Assembly: GCF_910584465.1 (NCBI RefSeq)
Contig: NZ_CAJUBK010000057.1
Location: 4,200-14,136, forward strand
Length of the DNA stretch: 9,937 nucleotides
Source of the DNA: an uncultured Oscillibacter sp.
GTDB lineage: Bacteria; Bacillota; Clostridia; Oscillospirales; Oscillospiraceae
Reading direction: 5' to 3'
Below are positions 1 through 5,438 of this stretch, piece after piece (the stretch's first letter is position 1; each line of letters opens with the position of its first letter). The translations under genes were made by a program, and so were the position numbers. The notes beneath the pieces are model-generated. The model was not told where the DNA came from. It saw only the letters and a program-made list of their open reading frames with translations, and ran no database searches.

Positions 1-36
1 GTTCTCACCGCCTGGCACGCCGCCCGGCAGGAATAG
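1..36 (+). CDS. 3' end of an unidentified protein-coding gene (partial)
   Basis: Frame 1 from the window edge reads V-L-T-A-W-H-A-A-R-Q-E and stops at TAG (34-36). Eleven residues are far too few to identify a family. Two things support a real gene end. A perfect hairpin begins 5 bases after the stop, as it does after other transcription-unit ends in this window. Also, no other frame gives recG a convergent partner. The rest of the gene lies outside the window. The function is unknown. Confidence 0.4.
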   Translation, partial: VLTAWHAARQE

Positions 37-41
37 GCCGA

Positions 42-72
42 CGGCGCCTCCCCCGAAAAGGGGGAGGCGCCG
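42..72. terminator. Shared hairpin between convergent gene ends, no U-tract
   Basis: The arms 42-54 and 60-72 are perfect 13-bp reverse complements around a 5-base loop (gaaaa). It lies between the TAG of the partial + strand gene and the recG stop at 78, so it can serve both directions. Neither strand has a run of T after the stem, so it departs from the classical intrinsic terminator. It may be a weak or factor-assisted terminator, or a 3'-end protecting structure. Confidence 0.6.
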
Positions 73-77
73 CCGCT

Positions 78-2126
78 TCAGTTCAGCGTATCCGCCGCCT
101 CGGTGAACAGCTCCGCCATCCGCTCCGCCGTGGCGGGGCAGCCCCGCAGCTCCGGGTCCCGGGCCAGCAGGGCGTCCGCCGCCTCCTGGGCCTCCCGGAG
201 GAGCAGGGCGTCACAGCCGATGTCCGCCACCCGCAGGCCCGGCAGGCCGTGCTGGCGCTGCCCGAAGAAGTCCCCCGGCCCCCGGAGGCGCAGGTCCTCC
301 TCGGCGATCCGGAAGCCGTCGGCGGTCTTCGTCATGATCTTCAGCCGCCGGCGGGTCTCCTCGCTGCGGTTGTCGGAGACCAGCACGCAGTAGGACTGCC
401 AGCTCCCCCGGCCCACCCGGCCCCGGAGCTGGTGGAGCTGGCTGAGGCCGAAGCGCTCCGCGTTCTCCACCACCATGACGGCGGCGTTGGGCACGTCCAC
501 GCCCACCTCGATGACCGTGGTGGACACCAGGATGTCCGCCTCCCCGGCGGCGAAGGCCGTCATGACGGCGTCCTTCTCCTTGGGCTTCATCTTCCCGTGG
601 ACGAAGGCGACCCGCAGGTCCGGGAAGACCTCCCGGGACAGCTGCGCGGCGTACTCCGTCACGGCCTTGCGGTCGTCCCCCGGCTCCTCGCTCTCGGAGA
701 CCTGGGGGCAGACGATGTAGACCTGCCGCCCCTCTCCCACCAGCCTGCGCAGGAACCGGTAGATGCGGGGATGGTAACTGCTGTCCACGAAGGAGGTCTG
801 GACGGGCCTCCGCCCAGGGGGGAGCTGGTCGATGACGGAGATGTCCAGGTCGCCGTACAAGATCAGCGCCAGGGTCCGGGGGATGGGCGTGGCGGACATG
901 ACCAAGGTGTGGGGGTGGTCCCCCTTCCCCGCCAGCGCCGCCCGCTGGCTCACGCCGAAGCGGTGCTGCTCGTCCGTCACCACCAGCCCCAGGGAGCGGT
1001 ACTCCACCCCCCCGGAGATCAGGGCGTGGGTGCCCACGACGAGGTCGATCTCCCCCGCGGCCAGCTGCGCGGCCAGCGCCTTCTTCTCCTTCGCGGCGGA
1101 GGCCCCGGTGAGCAGGGCGCACCGGATCCCCAGGGGCTCCAGCAGGGGGCGGAGCCCCGCGTGATGCTGCCGGGCCAGGATCTCCGTGGGGGCCATCAGC
1201 GCGGCCTGGCGGCCGTTTTTCACGCAGGCGTACACACAGGCCGCGGCCACCATGGTCTTGCCGGAGCCCACGTCCCCCTGGCAGAGGCGGTTCATGGGCC
1301 GTCCGGAGGCCATGTCCGCCAGGGCCTCCTCTATACAGCGGCGCTGGGCCTCCGTCAGGGTGAAGGGCAGGGCGCGGTAGAAGGCCCCCATGTCCGTCTC
1401 CCGGAAGGGCTCTGCCTCCACGGTCTCCCGCCTCTGGCGGAGCCGCCGGAGGCCCAGGGTGAACAGGAACAGCTCCTCGAAGGCCAGCCGCCGCCGGGCC
1501 AGCTCCAGCGCCTCGGCGCTCTCGGGGAAGTGGATGTTCTCATAGGCGAAGCCCACCCGGCAGAGCTGGTGCTCCTGCCGGACCTCGTCCGGCAGGACGT
1601 CGGGCAGGATGTCCGCGCAGGCGTCCAGCCCCTGGCGGACGGACCGGGAGAGGAGCAGCTGGCTGACCCCGGCGGTGAGGGGATAGACGGGCACGATGCG
1701 GCCCGTGGCCTCCCGCCGGCCCTCCGGCTCCACGATGGGGTTCGCCATCCGGCGGCGGAGGGGGCCCCCCTCCGCCTTGCCGCAGAAGATGTAAGTCTCG
1801 CCCTCCCGGAGGCTGTTTTTCAGCCAAGCCTGGTTGAAGAAGGTCACGTCCAGAGCGCCGGTCTCGTCCACGGCCCGGAGCTTCACCAGGTCCAGGCCCC
1901 TGCGGATGTGGGACAGCGTGGGCGGCGCGGCCACCATGGCCGCCACGCAGGCCGTTTCCTCCGGGACCAGGTCCGCGATCCGCCGGACCTCGGTCCGGTC
2001 CTCATAGCGCCGGGGGAACCAGGAGATCAGGTCCCGCAGGGTGCGGATGCCCAGCTTCGCCAGGGCCTTGGCCCGCTGTTCGCCGATGCCCTTGATATAG
2101 CGCACGTCCGTCCTCAAGTCCGCCAT
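78..2126 (-). CDS. recG: ATP-dependent DNA helicase RecG
   Basis: Superfamily 2 helicase that regresses stalled replication forks and branch-migrates Holliday junctions and D-loops in the cytoplasm. The 682-residue product has the family's usual length. The N-terminus carries a helix-hairpin-helix-like stretch (YIKGIGEQRAKAL, residues 10-22) and the FPRRYEDRTE motif, followed by the OB-fold wedge domain (about 60-150). The helicase motifs follow in order: Walker A GDVGSGKT (284-291), the RecG-type DEQH box (385-388), SATPIPRTLAL (411-421) and motif VI QLHQLRGRVGRG (563-574). The C-terminal TRG region has RLRGPGDFFGQRQHG (613-627). The ATG at 2124-2126 is chosen because AAAGGAGGG lies just upstream and the family's N-terminus starts there. 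An open frame extends 31 codons further, but that part crosses a terminator and the promoter. The gene appears monocistronic, with a TATAAT promoter directly upstream. Confidence 0.97.
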   Translation of the reverse strand: MADLRTDVRYIKGIGEQRAKALAKLGIRTLRDLISWFPRRYEDRTEVRRIADLVPEETACVAAMVAAPPTLSHIRRGLDLVKLRAVDETGALDVTFFNQAWLKNSLREGETYIFCGKAEGGPLRRRMANPIVEPEGRREATGRIVPVYPLTAGVSQLLLSRSVRQGLDACADILPDVLPDEVRQEHQLCRVGFAYENIHFPESAEALELARRRLAFEELFLFTLGLRRLRQRRETVEAEPFRETDMGAFYRALPFTLTEAQRRCIEEALADMASGRPMNRLCQGDVGSGKTMVAAACVYACVKNGRQAALMAPTEILARQHHAGLRPLLEPLGIRCALLTGASAAKEKKALAAQLAAGEIDLVVGTHALISGGVEYRSLGLVVTDEQHRFGVSQRAALAGKGDHPHTLVMSATPIPRTLALILYGDLDISVIDQLPPGRRPVQTSFVDSSYHPRIYRFLRRLVGEGRQVYIVCPQVSESEEPGDDRKAVTEYAAQLSREVFPDLRVAFVHGKMKPKEKDAVMTAFAAGEADILVSTTVIEVGVDVPNAAVMVVENAERFGLSQLHQLRGRVGRGSWQSYCVLVSDNRSEETRRRLKIMTKTADGFRIAEEDLRLRGPGDFFGQRQHGLPGLRVADIGCDALLLREAQEAADALLARDPELRGCPATAERMAELFTEAADTLN

Positions 2127-2162
2127 GGCGGTCCCTCCTTTCCGGGCGCGTCGCCCCTCCGT

Positions 2163-2191
2163 ATTATAGTCCGGGCGGGCGGAGAAAACAA
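2163..2191 (-). promoter_or_regulatory. Putative sigma-A promoter of recG
   Basis: On the minus strand a perfect -10 box TATAAT occupies 2168-2163. Exactly 17 bases upstream lies TTGTTT (2191-2186), a weak -35 matching TTG of TTGACA. Transcription would start near 2156, about 30 bases before the recG ATG. The -35 hexamer lies on the outer edge of the terminator hairpin that ends the upstream DHFR operon, so promoter and terminator share bases. The assignment rests on motif and spacing only. Confidence 0.65.
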
Positions 2192-2229
2192 GGGACTTTG
2201 GGGAACGCCTGTTCCCCAAAGTCCCTTTT
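2185..2229. terminator. Intrinsic terminator downstream of the thyA-folA-folA operon
   Basis: Perfect 17-bp arms (2190-2206 and 2211-2227) enclose a 4-base loop. Reading leftward, the stem of the minus-strand transcript is followed by TTGTTTTC, a T-rich tail. Reading rightward there is also TTTT at 2226-2229. It lies 15 bases after the stop codon of DHFR copy B. This is the most classical terminator in the window and the longest perfect stem. Confidence 0.85.
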
Positions 2230-2242
2230 GCCGTCTCCTCGG

Positions 2243-2746
2243 TCAGCTGCGGGGCCGCGTGTTGACATACCGGATGAAGCGGAACTTCAGATCGTCCTCC
2301 TCCATCAGCTCCCCGGTGGATTCCACCTCCCAGTTGGGCAGCTTATCCAGGTTGGGGAAGAAGGTGTCCGACTCCTGCACGCGGGTCTCCACGCGGGTGA
2401 GGTACACCCGGCTGCACCTGGACAGCAGGGTGGCGTAGATGCTGCCGCCGCCGATGATCCACAGATCCTCCTGCTCCGGCCCGCCGGCCAGGGCCAGGGC
2501 CTCCTCCGGGGAGGAGACGCCCTCCGCGCCCTCCGGCACGGCGCTGAGGTCCCGGGTGACGACGATGTTCCGCCGCTGGGGCAGGGGCTCGCCGCCGGTA
2601 TAGAACCTCAGCCGTTCGAGGCCCATGATGACGGTGCCGCCCCGGGTCAGGGAATGGAAGTGCTCAAGATCCGTGGGCAGGGAGAAGAGCAGCCCGCCGT
2701 TCCGCCCGAAGGCCCAGCGCTGATCCGCGATGATGTAAGCATTCAT
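2243..2746 (-). CDS. folA: Dihydrofolate reductase paralogue, copy B (distal)
   Basis: DHFR reduces 7,8-dihydrofolate to tetrahydrofolate with NADPH, closing the cycle opened by thymidylate synthase. The 167-residue product aligns without gaps to copy A just upstream (about 107 of 167 identical by hand count). It keeps the catalytic acid D26 in LFSLPTDL, the folate-binding arginine R58 (LPQRRN), the cofactor loop IGGGSIY (98-104) and the YLTRVE strand. It differs at the phosphate-binding turn after VIMG. Where DHFRs usually have Gly-Arg-x-Thr, copy B has G42-L43-E44-R45, so both the conserved Arg and Thr are gone. The start overlaps the stop of copy A by 4 bases (ATGA). Its ribosome site GAGGTG is encoded in copy A's C-terminal tail, so translation is probably coupled. 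It may be a working DHFR with altered cofactor use, or a diverged paralogue with another role. Confidence 0.9.
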   Translation of the reverse strand: MNAYIIADQRWAFGRNGGLLFSLPTDLEHFHSLTRGGTVIMGLERLRFYTGGEPLPQRRNIVVTRDLSAVPEGAEGVSSPEEALALAGGPEQEDLWIIGGGSIYATLLSRCSRVYLTRVETRVQESDTFFPNLDKLPNWEVESTGELMEEDDLKFRFIRYVNTRPRS

Positions 2747-3267
2747 ACCTTCACCTCTTCAAATCGATCGTGGGGCTCTGCGTTCACGTATTGGAGGAAC
2801 CGGAACCGTAAGCCGCCCTCCTCCATCCACTCCCCGGCGGACGCGACCTCCCAGCCGGGCAGCGCGTCCAGATCGGGGAAAAAGGTGTCCGGCGCCTCCG
2901 CCAGGGCGTCCACGCGGGTGAGCCACACCCGGCGGCACCGATCCAGCAGGGCGGCGTAGACGCTGCCGCCCCCGATGAGCCACAGGCCCTCCGCCTCCGG
3001 TCCGCCGGCCAGGGCCAGGGCCTCCTCCGGAGAGGGGGCGGGCTCCGCCCCTTCCGGGAGGCGGGCCGGATCCCGGGTGACGACGATGTTCCGCCGCCGG
3101 GGCAGGGGCCTGCCCCCGGGGAAGGACCGCAGGGTCCGCCCGCCCATGATGACCGTCCCGTCCAGGGTCAGGGCGCGGAAGCGGCGCATGTCCGCGGGGA
3201 GGGAGAAGAGCAGCCCGCCGTCCCGTCCGATGGCCCAGCGGCGGTCCGTGATGACGATGGCGTCCAT
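2743..3267 (-). CDS. folA: Dihydrofolate reductase, copy A (thyA-proximal)
   Basis: NADPH-dependent reduction of dihydrofolate to tetrahydrofolate for thymidylate and one-carbon metabolism. The 174 residues fit the family. Visible hallmarks are the N-terminal strand and WAIG loop (11-14), the clostridial-type LFSLPAD segment with catalytic D26, VIMG-GRT (39-45), LPRRRN with the folate-binding R58, IGGGSVY (98-104), WLTRVD and the C-terminal FRFLQYV strand. The usual Arg right after VIMG is Gly here, but the following Arg and Thr (R44, T45) remain, so copy A is closer to the canonical site than copy B. A C-terminal tail of about seven residues missing from copy B (RFEEVKV) doubles as copy B's ribosome-binding region. 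The gene starts 9 bases after the thyA stop with GAGGTGAGG upstream. It is the likely housekeeping DHFR. Confidence 0.93.
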   Translation of the reverse strand: MDAIVITDRRWAIGRDGGLLFSLPADMRRFRALTLDGTVIMGGRTLRSFPGGRPLPRRRNIVVTRDPARLPEGAEPAPSPEEALALAGGPEAEGLWLIGGGSVYAALLDRCRRVWLTRVDALAEAPDTFFPDLDALPGWEVASAGEWMEEGGLRFRFLQYVNAEPHDRFEEVKV

Positions 3268-3276
3268 GGCCTCACC

Positions 3277-4107
3277 TCATACCGCCACGGGGATCTTGCT
3301 CTCGAAGGGGGCGGGCGTGTAGCCCTCCACCCGGAAGCTGTCCGGGGTGAACCGATAGAAATCCGTGACGTCCGGGTCGACGGAGAAGGCGGGGGCCGGG
3401 GCGGGCGTCCGCTCCAGCAGCTCCCGCACCAGGGGGACGTGCCGGTCGTAGATGTGGGCGTCGGCGATGACGTGGACCAGCTCCCCGGGGACCAGGCCGC
3501 TGGCCCGGGCGAACATGTGCACCAGGACGGCGTATTGGACCACGTTCCAGTTGTTCGCGGTCAGCATGTCCTGGCTCCGCTGGTTCAGGATGGCGTTCAG
3601 CACGTTCCCCGAGACGTTGAAGGTCATGGACCACGCGCAGGGATAGAGGTTCATCTCGTGGAGGTCCTGGAAATTATAGAGGCTGGTCAAGATCCGCCGG
3701 GAGGCGGGGTCGTGCTTGAGGTCGTACAGCACCCGGTCCACCTGGTCCATGTCCCCCTCGCGGTAGTGGTGCTTCACCCCCAGCTGATAGCCGTAGGCTT
3801 TCCCGATGGACCCGTCCGCGTCCGCCCACTGGTCCCAGATGTGGGCGTCCAGATCGTGGATATCGTTGGACTTCTCCTGCCAGATCCACAGCAGCTCCTT
3901 CACCGCCGTCTTCCAATAGGTCCGGCGGAGCGTGAGCAGGGGGAACTCCTCTTGCAGGTCATAACGGTTCACGATGCCGAACTTCTTCACCGTGTGGGCG
4001 GGAGCGCCGTCCTCCCACCGGGGGCGGACCTCCCGGTCCGTGTCCCAGACGCCGTTGGCCAGGATATCCCGGCAGTTCTCCATGAAGATCAGGTCTGCAC
4101 GGCTCAT
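3277..4107 (-). CDS. thyA: Thymidylate synthase ThyA
   Basis: Converts dUMP to dTMP using 5,10-methylenetetrahydrofolate, releasing dihydrofolate that the co-transcribed DHFR recycles. The 276 residues resemble the Bacillus/phage phi3T type: W-x-DGxPAHT near 31-39, WKTAVKELLWIWQ (65-77) with the conserved Glu71, and HIWDQW (89-94). The catalytic Cys157 is in LYPCAW, the phosphate-binding SRR at 136-138, QRSQD at 176-180, the dUMP-binding Asn188 and the HIY pair H218/Y220. The usual G-x-P-F just before the conserved Asn is replaced by TANNW (183-187). The ATG at 4107 has AGGAGG six bases upstream. Open frame runs further upstream to 4377, but it is compositionally unlike ThyA and crosses the promoter region. 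It is the first gene of the thyA-folA-folA operon. Confidence 0.96.
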   Translation of the reverse strand: MSRADLIFMENCRDILANGVWDTDREVRPRWEDGAPAHTVKKFGIVNRYDLQEEFPLLTLRRTYWKTAVKELLWIWQEKSNDIHDLDAHIWDQWADADGSIGKAYGYQLGVKHHYREGDMDQVDRVLYDLKHDPASRRILTSLYNFQDLHEMNLYPCAWSMTFNVSGNVLNAILNQRSQDMLTANNWNVVQYAVLVHMFARASGLVPGELVHVIADAHIYDRHVPLVRELLERTPAPAPAFSVDPDVTDFYRFTPDSFRVEGYTPAPFESKIPVAV

Positions 4108-4296
4108 AAACAGCCTCCTGTCGTGATCTGGATGCCGAATGGTCTTTCGGCCTCGTTCGAAAGATGCCGGGACGCCCAGACGGCAAATCTCCCCCGCCGC
4201 TCCGCGCGGCCTCCCTGCCGGGCGGCGGCCCGCCTGCGGGGACCTGCCTCCGCCGCCGGCGGATGTCCCGCCGGTCTTCGGACGGGGCCCGATACA
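4108..4296 (-). promoter_or_regulatory. Long GC-rich structured 5' leader of thyA operon
   Basis: About 180 bases separate the probable thyA promoter from its start codon, with no credible gene. The leader can fold. The arms 4217-4228 and 4250-4260 pair over 11 bp with one bulge, enclosing a small CCCG/CGGG hairpin. Nearer the start codon, 7-bp arms 4143-4149 and 4158-4164 form a second hairpin. That hairpin competes with a third pairing (4135-4139 with 4146-4150), because they share bases. I could not match the leader to the tetrahydrofolate riboswitch, a T-box or any other class I know. Regulation by the leader is inference. Confidence 0.35.
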
Positions 4297-4305
4297 ACTA
4301 TAGCA
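4297..4305 (-). promoter_or_regulatory. Putative extended -10 promoter of thyA
   Basis: On the minus strand TGCTATAGT is an extended -10 (TGn plus a hexamer one mismatch from TATAAT). It sits in the only AT-rich stretch (about 4290-4340) of an otherwise very GC-rich spacer. No good -35 is seen 17 bases upstream (GAATCC). The extended -10 could compensate. Transcription would begin near 4290. Confidence 0.45.
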
Positions 4306-4418
4306 TAGCAAATTTCGATGGATTCGTGTGCCCAAATTTTCGGGAGATGGAGGCCGGGTTTTTGCCGCTTCCTCCAAAGAACGCGTGGAACTTTTCCAAG
4401 GTTTGTTGGATATTCGGG

Positions 4419-4447
4419 TTGCGAAGGCGCAAAAAGTGCGTTAAGAT
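4419..4447 (+). promoter_or_regulatory. Putative promoter of the AraC-family gene
   Basis: TTGCGA (4419-4424) and TAAGAT (4442-4447) are spaced by 17 bases, each matching four of six consensus positions. The start of transcription would be near 4454, leaving a leader of about 30 bases that contains the GAGGGGAGGG ribosome site (about 4466-4475). Both hexamers are imperfect, so this is a tentative call. Confidence 0.35.
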
Positions 4448-4482
4448 GAGGATCGCCGGCAAGGCGAGGGGAGGGATGCTCG

Positions 4483-5331
4483 ATGGCCGACCGCAGCGCC
4501 GCGGTCAAGCGGGGCTATTTGAAGGAGGACTTCCGCCTGTTCCACCTGAAGGACAGCCGCGCCCAGAAGCTGGACTACCACTACCACGAGTTCGACAAGC
4601 TGATCTTGTTCCTGGGCGGGAAGGTGGCCTATCTGGTGGAGGGCGTCACCTACTTCCTCCAGCCCTGGGACATCCTGCTGGTGCAGCACAACCTGATCCA
4701 CCGGCCCATCATCGACCCTGCGGAGCCCTATGAGCGGGTCGTGATCTGGCTGGGCTCGGACTGGCTGGCCGCCCGGAGCGACCCCGGCGAGTCCCTGGAC
4801 GCCTGCTTCGCCGCCGCCCGGCGGCGGGGCTTCCATCTGCTGCGGACCGGGGGCGAGCGGCGGCTGGAGTACATGCGGACCATCCAGCGGCTGGAGGAGG
4901 CCCAGCGCTCCGCGGAGTTCGGCGCCGCCCGGATGGCGGACACCCTCTGCCAGCAGCTTTTGATCGGCGTGAACCGGGACATCCTGCGCAGCCGCACCGC
5001 CCAGGAGGAGAAGGACAGCTACCGGGTGGACCCCAAGATCGAGGAGATCCTGCGCTACATCGCCGGGAACCTGGACGCCGATCTGACCGTGGACGCCCTG
5101 GCCCGGCGGTCCTACCTCAGCCGGTACTATCTGATGCACCGGTTCAAGGCCGTCACCGGCTACACGGTCCACCAGTATGTCAGCCAGAAGCGCCTCCTCC
5201 GGGCGGGGGAGCTGATCCGGGCGGGCACGCCGGTGATGAAGGCGGCGGAGCAGGTGGGCTTCTCGGAATACTCCACCTTCCTGCGGGCCTTCCGGAACAC
5301 GTTCCACATGAACCCCCGGGAGTTCCGGTGA
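4483..5331 (+). CDS. AraC-family transcriptional regulator with cupin sensor domain
   Basis: A 282-residue DNA-binding regulator. The N-terminal half has a cupin-like beta-barrel of the AraC sensor type: HYHE at 33-36, the LxPWDILLVQ strand at 59-68 and H73. A charged linker follows (about 125-180). The C-terminal 100 residues hold the double helix-turn-helix of the family: first HTH about 201-222 (LTVDALARRSYLSRYYLMHR) and second about 249-270 (PVMKAAEQVGFSEYSTFLRAF), ending in the typical NPREFR. The ATG at 4483 follows GAGGGGAGGG. It is divergent from thyA and lies directly upstream of a MATE exporter on the same strand, so it probably controls that exporter, itself, or both. The inducer cannot be read from sequence; this family often senses sugars, stress signals or small organic compounds. 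Confidence 0.93.
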   Translation: MADRSAAVKRGYLKEDFRLFHLKDSRAQKLDYHYHEFDKLILFLGGKVAYLVEGVTYFLQPWDILLVQHNLIHRPIIDPAEPYERVVIWLGSDWLAARSDPGESLDACFAAARRRGFHLLRTGGERRLEYMRTIQRLEEAQRSAEFGAARMADTLCQQLLIGVNRDILRSRTAQEEKDSYRVDPKIEEILRYIAGNLDADLTVDALARRSYLSRYYLMHRFKAVTGYTVHQYVSQKRLLRAGELIRAGTPVMKAAEQVGFSEYSTFLRAFRNTFHMNPREFR

Positions 5332-5335
5332 TACG

Positions 5336-5400
5336 CCCTCCCCGGGAGGGGAGGGGGCGGGAGGGCCTCCGTCCGTTCCGGAGGCCCGGCCATGGGCCGG
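5336..5400 (+). terminator. Cluster of three hairpins between the araC-type gene and the MATE gene
   Basis: Three stems follow each other starting 4 bases after the regulator stop: 5336-5343/5348-5355 (8 bp, loop GGGA), 5363-5371/5379-5387 (9 bp) and 5386-5400 (6 bp, loop ATG). An alternative long-range pairing is 5369-5375 with 5398-5404. A T-rich stretch (TCTATTTTT, 5416-5424) follows 15 bases after the last stem. The cluster could end the regulator transcript, or act as a leader or attenuator for the exporter. The fold and outcome are inference; the inverted repeats are visible. Confidence 0.5.
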
Positions 5401-5438
5401 ACGGCGGGAGCGCAGTCTATTTTTCGGAGAGTACAGCT

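Noticed and set aside
2127..2219. N-terminal extension of recG to an upstream ATG
   Set aside because: The extra 31 codons run through the terminator stem and the TATAAT promoter. The internal ATG at 2126 has an ideal ribosome site.
249..2438. Very long open frame on the + strand opposite recG, and similar ones opposite the ThyA, MATE, dehydrogenase and FAD genes
   Set aside because: High GC leaves few stop codons in antisense frames. The translations are Gly/Pro/Arg/His-rich without family motifs or ribosome sites, while the opposite strand encodes clear proteins.
2243..3267. Copy B DHFR as an assembly artefact or recent duplication
   Set aside because: The copies differ at about a third of their residues and at the C-terminus, far beyond sequencing error or a fresh duplication.
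4108..4296. Tetrahydrofolate riboswitch or T-box in the thyA leader
   Set aside because: I looked for the known conserved cores of these classes and saw none. Only generic GC-rich stems are present.
4108..4377. N-terminal extension of thyA to an upstream ATG
   Set aside because: The added 90 residues do not resemble ThyA and cross the AT-rich promoter region. The ATG at 4107 has AGGAGG.
5328..5438. GTG start for the MATE gene overlapping the regulator stop (GTGA), with a GGGAG upstream
   Set aside because: It would add 37 Arg/Gly/Pro-rich residues encoded by a hairpin cluster before the normal MATE N-terminus. It is possible but less likely than ATG 5439.
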